Shown: positions 1-11,122 of the stretch, piece after piece
Layout of the letters: each line of letters opens with the position of its first letter
Numbering within the stretch: position 1 is the first letter of the stretch
From: Riptortus pedestris
Lineage: Eukaryota > Arthropoda > Insecta > Hemiptera > Alydidae
Direction: 5' to 3'
Assembly: GCA_019009955.1 (NCBI GenBank)
Contig: CM032230.1
Coordinates: 14,562,501 to 14,626,500, forward strand
DNA length: 64,000 nt
Translations under genes and position numbers: made by a program
The notes under the pieces: generated by a model
What the model was told of the DNA's origin: nothing
Database searches by the model: none
The model's input: the letters and a program-made list of their open reading frames with translations, nothing else

Positions 1-353
1 TATTTTAGGTCATTTTTTTTGTAATAAAAATAAATTCATTTAACACTGTGTGTATTATTAAAGGCTTAAGTGCTCTTAGCTGGTTGTTTACTGTCTGGAC
101 TGCCGAGAACGTGTTGTCTGCCTGATATCTTCTGTCTACCATATCATGATTGATAGTATGGAGTCAGTGAGATTCTAAGTATCCCCCATGTACATTTTTA
201 TTGATACAAGATTCACATTTCCTTCAAAATATTTATATGTATTATATTATATTTATAGTTCGTGTTAGTCACTATTTCCGTCCTGCTAGAACTTATTTTA
301 CACATTTTAGACGCTATACTCCATTATCTATTTATAGAGGCTCAAGCTTTTTT
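1..353. other. AT-rich DNA, nothing recognised
   Basis: AT-rich unique-looking sequence. I see no coding frame, terminal repeat or tandem structure. Confidence 0.5.
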
Positions 354-1240
354 AGCAGATTTTGCCTCTTAAGGGAAATCAGGCTATTGAGGTCGTACTC
401 ATGATGCGATTTTCAAAACATTTCTTCAAATGTCTACCGATCCTACCTAGGAGATGTCGAAAATGAGGTCCGTTTCAAAAAACTGTGTGTATAATTAGAT
501 ATAATTATATATATATATATATATTATATATTATATTATATATATATATATATATATATATTATTATATTCGTCTGTTATGCCTCTAGCGGTTGCAATTT
601 TTGTTTTGATCGTTACCAAACTCGATTATTTAAACATTTTATGCAAAAAATAGTCAGATCAAGTTCGGTAATGGCTGAAATCGGACCAGTGGGGAGGGGG
701 GGTGGGGGGGGGGGGTTTAATATGGGGGTTGTTAAATTAATAATAATATAATTAATTAATTAATCTGCGCCCCATCTACTTAAAGACCGGTGCACTTAAG
801 TGGCTGTAGGTTGATTTTTTTTTTAAGAGACCTAGGTTTGATGTGCCAAAAGTATTAAATTACATCTAAATTTATTCAAGGGTCAACAGAAAAGAAGTTT
901 TAGAAGGGGTTACCTGTATTATTGTGATAAATAAGCATGGAAAAATATTATAGTGTCAATCATGAAGAAACAGTTAGTAATGCTCAACACTTGTTTGACC
1001 CCATACATTTTCTTCGTAAATGGAGTAGTAAGAGAATTATTTGTATTTTCTTGTTTTCCTCCACCCTAAGTGGACCAGTGGGAGGGAACAATTTTGAATA
1101 TTCGAAATATCCCTTTTACCGTACGTTGGGTTGAAAAATTCTATAGAATCTTATTGCAAATGTAATTGTTGTTATATTCATTTCTTCTCTATCTTTAATA
1201 TTAACCGAGATATTTGCATTTTTAAATTTTCAGCCTTTGG
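354..1240 (+). mobile_element. HINE copy, decayed, core interrupted
   Basis: It starts after a T-run with AGCAGATTT and keeps the TTAAGGGAAATC palindrome, the TATTGAGGTCGTACTCATGA block, the (TA)n core (about 509-563) and the GCGGTCGCAATTTTTG block to about 735. A second piece (1067-1240) carries the GGACCAGTGGGAGGG and ATTAACCGAGATATTTGCAT blocks. The sequence between (736-1066) is not recognised and the 3' hairpin end is missing. Confidence 0.7.
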
Positions 1241-1280
1241 CCTTTATTTTAAGAAAGAAATAATTAAATAAATTCAATGC

Positions 1281-1283
<3 letters not shown>

Positions 1284-1326
<43 letters not shown>
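1284..1326. repeat. (TA)n microsatellite
   Basis: About 43 bp of uninterrupted TA, followed by short GTGTGTAT runs. Confidence 0.95.
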
Positions 1327-1331
<5 letters not shown>

Positions 1332-1380
1332 GTGTGTATTATAATTATATGTGTGTGTATATATTAAAAAAAATTATTAA

Positions 1381-2269
1381 TTAAAAAAAAAAAGTCAAGG
1401 ACAGTGCAGTGCCGTATGTATACACATACTTAAATTTAGTGATTGATTATTCCTACTCAGAATCCAAGATTCTGTATTTTGTAGTTGTTTAGTTAGCAGC
1501 CAGTTATTCATCTTCAATCCCAACTTTCTTCAAAAAGGTCCTGCGGGCCTTTTTGTCGAGATTGTTTCCTCTTGACGGCGTTTTTCATAAACAGAATTCT
1601 TTTCGTTTCGTATGATCTGAATTACTTGTCATTGTCATCGTACATAAATATCCGAATCAATGGATTGGCCCTGCAGGACAGGAGTCAGTAGCTTTGTCTG
1701 GCTCCACTGGTTTTGTTCGTTTTAGGTAACATTTAAAAAAGTCCTTCCAAGCCCGTTCAATTACTAATTCTGTTCGAATAACGATGATCGTATCATATGA
1801 AACATTATCATTTATCCAGTGCAGAAGCAACTCCTCTTGATGCAGAAAGATACACTACCTATAATCTCGCTCAACGTAAAAAATTTAAACGGCATTAATA
1901 TGAATGTTAATGTTGACATTTCCTTAGTAAAATAGAATAGTCTAAACAATTTATAGCAATGGAAATCTTCGGATGTGAATATCACCTAAACAATGCGTTT
2001 ACGGACGTACCTTCACAGGAAATATATTTCTTGTTTAGAGGACCTTAATTCTTATTTCAGTAAGGACAGTCACTTAACCGTACATAGCCCTATGCATAAA
2101 TAAAAGTAGGAATAATGTGAATAGGGATTTGCGTTAAGGGAAATGCGCTGCTGTAGACAGGCCGAGGTGGTGGTGTGAGGAGTCCATCATCCTCTGCTGC
2201 TGTTTGTCCCTGCCCACCATTACCAGCACTCAGCCTTGATCTACCGCTATATTTAGCTGGGCCCCACCC

Positions 2270-2273
<4 letters not shown>
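1381..2273. other. No recognised feature
   Basis: About 0.9 kb between microsatellites. No open frame of note, no repeat family shared with the rest of the window. Confidence 0.5.
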
Positions 2274-2605
<332 letters not shown>

Positions 2606-2660
2606 TCTCTCTGTGTGCACGTGCGTGCGTGTGTTTGACTGTTAGTGCGGTCGCTATTTT

Positions 2661-2681
2661 ATCAGATTTCCCTTAAGGGTA
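2661..2681 (+). mobile_element. HINE 5' end, solo fragment
   Basis: ATCAGATTTCCCTTAAGGG matches the first bases of the HINE family; nothing downstream of it continues the element. Confidence 0.55.
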
Positions 2682-2734
2682 ATGTAATAAACCATATTAT
2701 TCGCACCTTAAATATGGCGAGCATGGCGATACAT

Positions 2735-3345
2735 TTTTATCACAGATAGTCACGGGAGACGAAACTTGGGTTTCTTATGATACCTCTGAAACCAAACGTC
2801 AATCAATGGAATGGAGGCACGCTACGTCCCCTGCAAAAGTCAAACCAAAGAGAATCTTGACACCTCCATAGGTCATGTGTACAGTTTTTTGGGACAGAAA
2901 AGGCATTTTGCTCATTGATTTTTTGCCGCGAGGCCAAACAGCCAATAATAATCTTTATTTCGAGACGCTCAGGAAACTGCGCCACGCAATACAGAAAAAG
3001 CTCCGAGGAAGGCTCACGAAAGGAGTGGTTTTCATTCATGACCATCACCGCAAATGTGACGAAGACACTTGGGTTTAGGCTGGGACGTGTTTGACCATCC
3101 TCCATACAGCCCCGATCTCGCTCCGAGCGATTTTCATTTCATTTGTTTTTGCATCTGAAGACTTTTCTTGTTAGTCAGCGGTTAAACAGTGACGAAGAGC
3201 TGAAATAACGTTTAACCTCTTGGTTGACTACACCGGCGGCAACATTCTAAGAGAAGGGTATACTCAAGCTTGTACCACACTATGACAAATGCCTGGAAAA
3301 TCATGGGAGTTATGTCAAAAAATAGTGTAAGAGTTGTAGTTTTTT
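2735..3345 (+). pseudogene. mariner-family transposase relic
   Basis: Conceptual translation in shifting frames gives the catalytic-domain landmarks of a mariner transposase in order: TGDETWV (first Asp) near 2757, SETKRQSMEWRH, VMCTVFWDRKG at 2875-2910, LPRGQTANNN, LRKLRHAIQKK, LTKGVVFIHD (second Asp) near 3035, then in another frame PDLAPSDFHF (third Asp) near 3115, and DEELK near 3195. Stops and frameshifts break it at least three times (a stop after ILTPP, a stop at about 3076, a frame change before the DHPPYSP-like segment). The DNA-binding N-terminus (about the first 140-150 residues of a roughly 345-residue family protein) is not visible, and I find no clear terminal inverted repeat. 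Old, inactive copy. Confidence 0.88.
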
Positions 3346-3409
3346 TTAAATAAATTTCTTTGCTGTAGGTGTAATCTTTAGTTTTTTATTTCAAAACATA
3401 CAACGTATG

Positions 3410-3600
3410 TTATGGTGACCCCCTACCCTTCTTAAGTGCTTGGACTACTAAAATTTGATTGATGCAGATAAAAAAAGGGAAATCTGCTAATATTCTGATC
3501 CATTATAAATTACAGTACTAGATATAGTAAATAGTTTTCAATAGAATTAATGTTATATTCTGATATATTTCATTAATTGTTTTTCTTTCTGGTTTTACGT
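3410..3600 (+). mobile_element. HINE long-variant core fragment
   Basis: Shares CTTGGACTACTAAAAT, the ATTATAAATTACAGTACTAG block and a TTTTTCTTTCTGG block with the long HINE variant at 13.6 kb and 26.1-26.9 kb. Ends absent. Confidence 0.6.
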
Positions 3601-3654
3601 TCGAGACGCTTCCTTGTCGGTAGGTTTCTTATTATCCTTTTATTTTTTCACTAT

Positions 3655-3681
3655 TTTATATATATATATATATATATATAT
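3655..3681. repeat. (TA)n microsatellite
   Basis: Short TA run. Confidence 0.9.
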
Positions 3682-3840
3682 TTTTAATCCCGTGTTCATT
3701 AGGACCCTACAAGATTTTAGTGACCCGTTTATGGACCAACTTCGAGAAAGAAATTGCCAACAATGCCGTGCTATACTGGCACGACGAACGATTTAGTCAC
3801 TGTATGGAGAATGGGGGACGCCACGCTTATATGGGTGTTT

Positions 3841-3914
3841 GTGCACACACACACACACACACACACGCACGCACGCACGCACACACACACGCACACACAC
3901 ACACACACACACAG
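3841..3914. repeat. (CA)n microsatellite with CGCA interruptions
   Basis: About 74 bp of CA with three to four GCACGCACG variants in the middle. Confidence 0.97.
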
Positions 3915-4011
3915 AGTGATGGCCACAGAGAGTGCAACGTTATAATGAACTAAATGAAAAAATTATTTGGGGTGGAAAACTGTATATTTGGTTATTCCTT
4001 ATATGAAATGA

Positions 4012-4106
4012 TTATATATCGAGTTTGGTAACGACCAAACAAAAATCACGACGTATAGGGTCACAGACTGCGTATTATCATCTTTATATTGGACGGACCT
4101 CATTTT
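4012..4106 (-). mobile_element. HINE fragment, inverted
   Basis: Reverse-strand pieces of the HINE middle (TCGAGTTTGGTAACGA, GGACGGACCTCATTTT) lie directly before a plus-strand copy, so the junction is head-to-head. Confidence 0.6.
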
Positions 4107-4667
4107 AGCAGATTTCTCTTAAGGGAAATCAGCTATTGAGGTTGTACTTATGACGTGATTTTTGAAAAATGTCTTCAAATGTTCATCGATCCTACCTAGT
4201 TGATGACCAAAATGAGGTTTTCTCTCTAGCGGTCGAAATTCTGGTTTAATCGTTACGAAACTCGACATAGAAGTATTATGTAAAAAAAAAGATCGGGTTC
4301 GTTATCGAACTGGGGGGGGGGGGGTTACAGGGGAGGAATTTCAAAAATCTCTGTTATTATGCTTCTGATCGAAAAATTGTATAGAACCAATCTTATTGTA
4401 AATGTAATGTTCTATAAATGTTGCTATACATTTTTTCATTGTCTTTAATATTAACCAAGAGATGGTGTTTTTTTAGTTTTTAGCCTTCAGTAAACCACCA
4501 TTCCTACTCGTTCCATATCAACAATAAGCTGTTATATTATGAAGCATTTTACTTGAAGCATAAATAACAAATATTATTCTCATTGAACATTTACGTCATG
4601 AGATAAAAGGAAATACCTAACGCACTTGGGAAATCTGCTTAGTTAACGCAGCCCCTGCGTGACGGCC
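4107..4667 (+). mobile_element. HINE copy, variant B, no (TA)n core
   Basis: Starts AGCAGATTTCTCTTAAGGG after TTTT and ends with TGGGAAATCTGCTTAG, the hairpin AACGCAGCCCCTGCGT and GACGGCC before TTTTTT. The (TA)n is absent: the GACCAAAATGAGG block runs straight into CTCTCTAGCGGTCG. The 3' half carries the variant-B block (CAGTAAACCACC, AATAAGCTGTTATATTATGAA). Confidence 0.85.
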
Positions 4668-4672
4668 TTTTT

Positions 4673-4751
4673 TGTCATCTACGAGATAGGATCGATGGAC
4701 ATTTGAGGAAATATTTTTGAAAATCGCATCATGAGTACGACCTCAATAGCT
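4673..4751 (-). mobile_element. HINE 5'-half fragment, inverted
   Basis: TAGGATCGATGGACATTTGA through GAGTACGACCTCAATAGCT is the reverse complement of the HINE 5' region, abutting the 3' end of the previous copy. Confidence 0.75.
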
Positions 4752-4754
4752 TTC

Positions 4755-5340
4755 TTTCTTCCCACTTCGTCCTTCATAAACCCCTTTCCATGCTAGCATG
4801 TCTCTCCCCTCCCATTTTATGCTCGAATTTCACCTTTGATTTAATAATCTCTCTCCATTTTCTCGTTCACTCTCTCTTCCATTTCATATGACTAGCTCCT
4901 CATATTACCCCTGCTACCTCAAGTTACTCCACGGCCTCTTCTTTTTCTTAATCCTCTACAATATTTTACATTCTTCGATTTACCATTTTTCGTCCAATTT
5001 GTGTCCATTAACCCCCTCCCCTAACCATCTTATCCCCATTGTATTACCTTCACTTCCAATCACATAATCACAGTTCCCTCCAAATCCCTCCCTTTACCTC
5101 CATGCTTCACCTCATGCACCTTTCACACTTCGTCCTCTCCATACATATATTGTTCTAATCCAGGCATGGATCAATACTTCTCCAATATCTTCCACTTACC
5201 ACCACGGCCTCGGCATTAACTATCTACCCATTTCTTTTTACTTTATTTTTTAAATCCTTCTCACTTTCTTCCTTCCTGTACCTTTTGTAGCTTTTATCTT
5301 CTAGCCTTGGCACCTTTATGCAACATTTGTTTTCCATTGG
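4755..5340 (+). other. Pyrimidine-rich, G-poor stretch
   Basis: Nearly 600 bp strongly biased to C and T on this strand (many CCTCTT, TTCCCCTCC runs) but not a simple repeat. No frame or element recognised. Confidence 0.6.
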
Positions 5341-5366
5341 TGGAGGGACCCTCAGAATATGCTTTT

Positions 5367-5425
5367 AGCAGATTTCCCTTGAGGAAAATCAGATATTAAG
5401 GTTGTACTCATCAGATCTCATATTC
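5367..5425 (+). mobile_element. HINE 5' end, solo fragment
   Basis: CTTTTAGCAGATTTCCCTTG and the TATTAAGGTTGTACTCAT block, then the similarity stops. Confidence 0.75.
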
Positions 5426-6203
5426 AAGATATGTATATTATTTATTTCCCTCCTGAAGTAACCCTACAGGAAGGGAGCTTTTTAGTCACACGCCCCGCAC
5501 ATAACGTGTGCTTGATACGTAATAACATATTTTTTAACAATGAATAAAATAAAATATTTGTAAAATAAAAGTGTTTACACCAGAAAAAAAAGGGGGGAAA
5601 CAAATTTAGGCTTCAATGATGAATAAATCATTAAACTAACTGTATTTGTGTTTTAATAAGTAAATCAAGCAGTTATACATCTCTTCAGCATATTTTTTTA
5701 ATGGTTTATTGTATTTATAAAATAGAAGTTTTTCCTCAACAGGCCAATTATCTTTTGTGCGTTTTACTTGCGTTTCAAATTCTTATCTTCTTTGGTTTTT
5801 AAGTAGTCTGCAGTCATAAAGCAACAGTCTGTTCAGTAGTTATGTCGCAGTAACAATTTGGTTGATCTCTGAGTCCAGAAAGATTAAAATAACAGTTTGT
5901 TGTTCTGTGTCTTGTTAATGACTGTGTCACGTAATAGTCTGTTGATGTTAATTTTTATCCTAAACACTCTTTAATGTCTGGAATAAATAATTTTAGATGT
6001 TTCGTAGTCATATACCATTTCTGTTGCCAGTTATTAATAGTCAGTTAGTTGCGTTTTTAATTGTGGTTTTGTTATTTTGTTGTAGCATTCTGGAATTGTG
6101 GTATCTTTTGAGGCAGATTTTGCTGAAAAATCAGGGAGATCGTTTCTCGAAATTCCAGAATGACCTTTGATACAGCAAAGGTGTATGTTGTACCATTGTT
6201 TTT
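5426..6203. other. No recognised feature
   Basis: AT-rich, no usable frame. It contains several loosely similar CAGTCTGTT/GTCTGTTGATG words (5820-5950), too irregular to call a tandem repeat. Confidence 0.4.
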
Positions 6204-6884
6204 TGCAGATTTCCCTTAAGGGAAATCAGTAAATGAGGTCGTACTCATGACGCGAGTTTCGAAAACTTTCTTCAAATACCCATCGATCCTACCCAGGAGA
6301 TGACGAGAATGAGGTCCGTTCAAAATTACACACGCACACACACACACACACACACAATATATATATATATATATATATATAGCTATATATTTATCGTTGT
6401 CTGTTAACGCTATAGCGGTCGCAATTTTTGATTGATCGTTACCAAACTCCGAATTTAATCGTTTTATGTAAAAAGGAAAATCAAGTTAGTTAACGGCTGA
6501 AATCGGACCAGTGGGAGGGGGGGGTTTAGATGGGAGGATTTTTGAAAATTCACAATATCTCCGTTATAATGCGTTGGATCGAAAAATTATATATTATCAA
6601 TCTTATTGAAAATTAAATTTACTATAAATATTGTTCTATACATTTATTCTGTATCTTGAATATTAACCGAGATATTTGCATTTGTATTCTGTGTCTCGTC
6701 GGCAGGAGTCGGCTATGTTCGGGAATTTCCGCCGAGAGCTCTGGCGGCCGTTTCCATAACTATTCGTCCCTCTTGAATAGGTTTAGAGATACCTTACTAC
6801 TACAGGTGTTATTGGGCAGATTTATCTACTGGAAAACGTCACGTGGGAAATCTGCTTAGTTTAGGCAGCCCCTGCTTGACGGAC
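6204..6884 (+). mobile_element. HINE copy, complete short variant
   Basis: Both ends present: GCAGATTTCCCTTAAGGG after TTTT, and TGGGAAATCTGCTTAG with GGCAGCCCCTGC then GACGGAC before TTTTTT. Core is (CA)n plus (TA)n at 6328-6382. All standard blocks follow, including GTTAACGCTATAGCGGTCGC and the CGAGAGCTCTGGCGGCCG GC-rich block. Confidence 0.9.
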
Positions 6885-6901
6885 TTTTTTGTCTTGTGAA
6901 T

Positions 6902-6904
<3 letters not shown>

Positions 6905-6953
<49 letters not shown>

Positions 6954-6975
6954 ATGCATATACACACAGGCCCAC

Positions 6976-7015
<40 letters not shown>
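6905..7015. repeat. (GT)n / (CA)n inverted microsatellite pair
   Basis: (GT)n at 6906-6951 and (CA)n at 6978-7012 face each other across a short spacer containing TACATGCATATACAC, so the whole block can fold into one long imperfect hairpin. Confidence 0.93.
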
Positions 7016-7016
<1 letters not shown>

Positions 7017-7019
7017 GCC

Positions 7020-7665
7020 TGTTACCAAACTAGAGGTCGCGATTTTTGTTGTATAGTTACCAAACTCTATATATAAGCCTTTCATGCAAAACTACGAATC
7101 ATGTTTATTTTTTTTTTTATTATTATTTATTTATTAACGTCCACTTTTGCAACTCAGGCTAATTGGGACGGGTTATCTTACTGGTCAACCACCCTTTTTT
7201 CCCACTAGCCAGGGTGGGATTTTAGGTTGTTTATTTAATGAATTTCGTCACTAAATAATTTCCTTTGTCCAGGCTAGAATTGAACTCGCCACTCGAGGTT
7301 TACCATGTGAGATTAAGGTAAACGCTTTAACTGACATGGCTAACCTGAGCCCTATTTTAATTTTCAGGGAATATTATTTTTCTGCTATTGTTGTTAAATA
7401 TTTTTTTCTGTGCGTGTGCGTGTATGTATGTCAACTCTGACTCTGTGAACTGTAATATATCTTTATTATTTGAGCATTTATGTAAAACTAAGAGATGCAA
7501 GTGTCGCAAATGGGCCTTAAATAAGTTGGACCAGGTGGGAATGGGAGTGTTTGGGATTGGTAATAAGAGGGTGGGAAATTTCGACAAACTCTAGAATATC
7601 GGGCTATTATTATTGGGGGGAAATTCTTGCTGAGTTTTAACCGCGAGGGCCCCTACATGACGGAC
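7020..7665 (+). mobile_element. HINE middle and 3' remnants, split by a SINE
   Basis: Left piece 7020-7110 has GGTCGCGATTTTTGTTG and CCAAACTCTATATATAAG. After the SINE (7118-7352), right pieces show GGACCAGGTGGGAATGGGAG (about 7529) and a worn 3' end GGGCCCCTACATGACGGACTTT (7647-7668). Heavily diverged. Confidence 0.55.
7118..7352 (-). mobile_element. tRNA-derived SINE, full length
   Basis: Reverse strand reads GGGCTCAGGTTAGCCATG (head), a box-B-like GCGAGTTCAATTC, a body with CACCCTGGCTAG and GGTAACC-type hairpin arms, then AAAAGTGGACGTTAATAA and an ATA-rich tail. At least seven other copies or fragments of it exist in the window, two with clear target duplications. Here it sits in a HINE remnant. 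Confidence 0.85.
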
Positions 7666-7669
7666 TTTA

Positions 7670-8370
7670 TTTGCTTTGACATAAGCTTTAGTAAAATGGT
7701 TCCTGGGGCTTTAGTACTTTCATCAGTTATTATAAAAACATCTATAGGGGAGAGTGTTTTAGGTAAATTTATTTTGTGATAAATAAGTTTATTTATAGAA
7801 CATTAATTACTATTTTATTTATAATTTTTGGATTTACAGCGACTTGTGGTCATTTTTATTGTTCTCTTGGAAATTTAAATTTTATGTTAACAATGTCCTA
7901 ACTGCCTGCATATTTATGTTGTTTATTTCTGTCCGCTTGACAACTAGCTAAATTCAAACCTAACACGTTTTTCAGGGTTCGATTGCCCTCTTTAATTTGC
8001 TGGAAATTCATCTTTGAATTAATAAAGTTACAAATTCGGTAAATGGTTAATATTTATAGAATAGATCGTTTATTTTTTAATGTTGGTAGTTTTTGTTCTC
8101 TATTGGAAATTTCCTAGAAATGTCCTGTTTGTAAAAATAATAGGCACGCAAAACGGCTTATGAAATATTAGTATGAAGACAAGCCATTTAATGAGACATT
8201 ATTTTAAATTAAGGAGTTTCCGTCTCTATTTAAAAATATAAATCACACACGCATATATCTGACACCAGAGTTCATTATTAGGAAGTCAATCTAATATTTA
8301 GTGGGAATAAAAAACTGTACTGAAGTTTCGTTATACCCGTACAGCTAAATGTCACATATGCATTCTATAA
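7670..8370. other. No recognised feature
   Basis: AT-rich; two internally similar stretches around GGAAATTTAAATTTTATG (7870) and TGGAAATTTCCTAGAAATG (8104) suggest an old duplication, but I cannot define its ends. Confidence 0.4.
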
Positions 8371-8372
8371 TA

Positions 8373-8443
8373 TTTTATATATGTGTGTGTGTGTGTGTGT
8401 GTGCGTGTGCGTGTGAGTATATGTGTGTATATATATATTATGC

Positions 8444-8475
<32 letters not shown>

Positions 8476-8477
8476 TA
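8373..8477. repeat. (GT)n and (TA)n microsatellites
   Basis: Alternating GT runs (8380-8420, 8442-8460) and TA runs (8430-8440, 8461-8475). Confidence 0.93.
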
Positions 8478-8830
8478 TAACCACAAACAAATTTTTCCAG
8501 AAAAGCGTATCATTTTCAGGAGTAATGCTTTTAATGCACATCCCAAACGTTTTAAATATATTAAAAAATATTCTTCGTTTAAAAATAAATTAATGAACTT
8601 CATGTGTGAAGGAGCTTTTTATCTACAAGATGGATAAATCAAAATTGTAATTATTAACTAAAACTACAAAATTTTGTACTAAACAATTGGTCAAAAAATA
8701 ATTTATGATCAGGTGCAATCATTAAAGTAGATATAAGTTTCTCATCAAATGATAAATGATGATGACTTATAAAACATGTTTCATAAATATATTTAAGACT
8801 AATAATAACATATGTCAACAAATTTAAAAA

Positions 8831-9256
8831 GTCCGTCACGCAGGGGCTGCGGAAACAAAGCAGATTTCCCACGTGAAGTTATACAATAGAGATATCTCCA
8901 TACAAGAGCAGAGCTAGCTTTTGGCGGGAAACACACTCGTCCGTTATCGGCCCACATTTAATAAAAATGCAAATATCTCGGTTAATATTCAAGATAGAGA
9001 ATAAATGTATAGAACAATATTTATAGTAAATTTAATTTGCAATTAGATTGGTCCTATACAATTGTTTGATCCGTCGTATGGTAACGGAGATATTTCGAAT
9101 TTTCGAAAATCCCCCCTCTAAACCCCCCCCTCCCACTGGTCCGATTTCAGGAATTAACGAACTTGATCTGTCTTTTTGCATAAAACGTTTAAATATCGAG
9201 TTTGGTAACGATCAAACGAAAATTGCGACCGCTAGAGCGTTAACACTACAACAAAG

Positions 9257-9301
<45 letters not shown>

Positions 9302-9425
9302 GAATTTTGATGGACCTCATTTTCGTCATCTCCTGGGTAGGATCGATGGACATTTGAAGAACTTTTTCGAAAATCGCGTCATGAGTACGACCTCAATAAC
9401 TGATTTCCCTCAGGGGAAATCTGCT
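8831..9425 (-). mobile_element. HINE copy, complete
   Basis: Reverse strand: 3' end GTCCGTCACGCAGGGGCTGC at left after AAAAA, 5' end GGGGAAATCTGCT at right before AAAAG. Core (TA)n at 9259-9298. All blocks present, including CCCACTGGTCCGATTTCAG and GCGACCGCTAGAGCGTTAAC. Confidence 0.92.
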
Positions 9426-9429
9426 AAAA

Positions 9430-10037
9430 GAAACGGAAAAAGAGTGAACTTATGGCATACGGTGATTTTTGAAAAGGTTCATTGTTATATGAGTCTTATA
9501 TGAAGCGAACGGTATATGGAAACATCAGGGTGATGAAAATAATATAAATGGGAATGGAAGTGGGAAAAAAAGAAAAAAAAAGAAAGAAAAATAAATAAAT
9601 AAATAAATAAGTAAAAGGGAAAACAAAAAGAAAATAAATCAAAGAAGAGGAAAATGGAAACCAAAAGAAAGAAAAAAGTCCGTCACGCAGGGGCTGCGTA
9701 AACTACGCAGATTTCCCACGTGAAGTTTTACTCTCATCCGCTATCCGCCCCGATTTCATAAAAATGCAAATATCTCGGTTAATATTTAAGATAGAGAATA
9801 AATGTATATAACAATATTTATAGTAAATTTAATGTGGAATAAGATTGATTCTATACAATTTTTCGATCCGACGCATAGTAGCGGAAATATATCCAATTTT
9901 AGAAAATCCTCCATTCTAAACTCCCCCTCCCACTGGTCCGATTTCAGCCATTAACGAACTTGATCTTTCTTTTTACATAATACGATTTAATATCGAAAAG
10001 ATCAAACCAAAACTGCGACCGCTAGAGAGTTAACAGA

Positions 10038-10111
<74 letters not shown>

Positions 10112-10365
10112 CAATTTTGAACAGACCTCATTTTCGTCATCTACTAGGTAGGATCGATGGAAATTTGAAGAAAAATTTCGAAAATCCGTCATGAGTACAC
10201 CTCAATACAATAGTTAAAAAATAATAAATAAAATTAAAGTAGAGCCTGCTAATGTAGGAAAGAAGTGAAGAGTAGTGTGTAGAAATTGTAGATTATAGTG
10301 TGTTATATATATATTGATGTATTTTAGATGTTCAATGATTGTGTCAATGTAGTAACTACTATCGA
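9430..10365 (-). mobile_element. 3' UTR of a Jockey-type LINE, split by a HINE
   Basis: On the reverse strand this lies directly downstream of the LINE stop codon at 10366-10368. Two pieces (10209-10365 and 9430-9677) flank a HINE. They match a second locus at 47.3-47.7 kb: both share ATGGAAACATCA, GTGAAAATAATATAAATG-like words, an A/AATA-rich tract, CCTGCTAATGTA, AGAAAGAAGT and GAAATTGTAGATTATAGTG. Repetition at two loci supports a transposon 3' UTR rather than unique DNA. Confidence 0.7.
9678..10208 (-). mobile_element. HINE copy, 5' end truncated
   Basis: 3' end GTCCGTCACGCAGGGGCTGC at left after A-run; blocks continue to the TACTAGGTAGGATCGATGG and ATGAGTACACCTCAATAC region, where the final GATTTCCC palindrome is missing. 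Core (TA)n at 10041-10111. Inserted in the LINE 3' UTR. Confidence 0.88.
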
Positions 10366-10656
10366 TCAAAGTTCCTGTAAGTCTTGTGGAATGTCTAAAT
10401 TGTCTCTTCGTCGACAGTTAGCCAATATGTGGCGTACAGTTAAAGTTTCGTTACAATGTCTACAAGTCGGTGTGTCCTTGTTTGTCATTAAGTGTCCGTG
10501 GATCAGCAAGGAATGGCCAATGCGTAGTCTGCTCAGCACTACTTCCTCTCTTCGTGTGCTCCTGTTATTTGATTGCCGTTCCTGAACTGTTTGTTTTATT
10601 AGTCTTAGATTATTTTCATGTGTGTTATCCCAAGATTGCTGCCACTGCTCTTGAGT
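10366..10656 (-). pseudogene. Jockey-type LINE, ORF2 C-terminal domain
   Basis: The reverse strand stays open for about 97 codons to a TGA at 10366-10368. It reads LSTQEQWQQSWDN, then REEVVLSRLRIGHSLLIHGH, then CRHCNETLTVRHILANC, ending DLQEL. The RLRIGH motif and the C-x2-C-x8-H-x4-C cluster are standard for the segment after the RNase H domain in Jockey/I-clade ORF2 proteins. It is continuous with the RNase H fragment at 11123-11440: removing the hAT element between them restores one reading frame across ECTK/ALSTQ. The endonuclease and reverse transcriptase domains are absent, so it is a truncated dead copy. Confidence 0.87.
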
Positions 10657-10664
10657 GCTTAGTG

Positions 10665-11114
10665 CAGGGTCTCCAAACTTTCCAGCCTTAGGCCATACTG
10701 ATTACTCCAGTAAGTTCCGAGGGCCAAAACCATATTATCATTGTTGCCGGTGGTAAAAAGTGAAATAGTCCACTGATGAAAAAAAAGTCCGAAAAAGTAC
10801 GCAACGTTTAAAAAAGGCTGCAAATCGGACTAAAGTCCGCAAAACGGCAAAACTGCTTATTATTAATTTTCCTGTCATTATCTGTAATTTCTAGATTAGT
10901 CGTAGAGAACGAGCCATGAGGAGTGACACGACATGTGGTTGTAATTATTCAACATAAAATTAGAATACTTCAGTAAACTAAATTTTATTTGCTATAAAAA
11001 ATATGTTCTCTAAAAGAAGTTTTCAATATTTATAGAAGAAAAGCTCTCCGCGGGCCGGACAAAATCTGTCCGCGGGCCGGATGTGGCCCTCGGGCCGTAG
11101 TTTGGAGACCCCTG
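10665..11114 (+). mobile_element. hAT-type non-autonomous element (MITE)
   Basis: Ends CAGGGTCTCCAAACTTTCC and, reverse-complemented, CAGGGGTCTCCAAACTACGG, a classic hAT-type terminus followed by GGCCCGAGGGCC and CCGGCCCGCGGAC. Flanked by an 8-bp target duplication with one mismatch, GCTTAGTG (10657-10664) and CCTTAGTG (11115-11122). About 450 bp, no transposase frame. It interrupts the Jockey ORF. Confidence 0.88.
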
Positions 11115-11122
11115 CCTTAGTG

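Noticed and set aside
6861..7085. Cys/Val-rich and Thr/His-rich frames
   Set aside because: They are translations of (GT)n and (CA)n; likewise at 3.72-3.95 kb and 8.38 kb.
9048..9302. Frames such as those at 9048, 17504, 29233, 34997 and 56711 that look alike
   Set aside because: They resemble each other only because they lie in the same HINE block; frames shift between copies and the elements are non-coding.
10328..10691. Plus-strand frames at 10.3-10.7 kb
   Set aside because: They are antisense to the Jockey ORF2 C-terminus, whose motifs are clear on the reverse strand.
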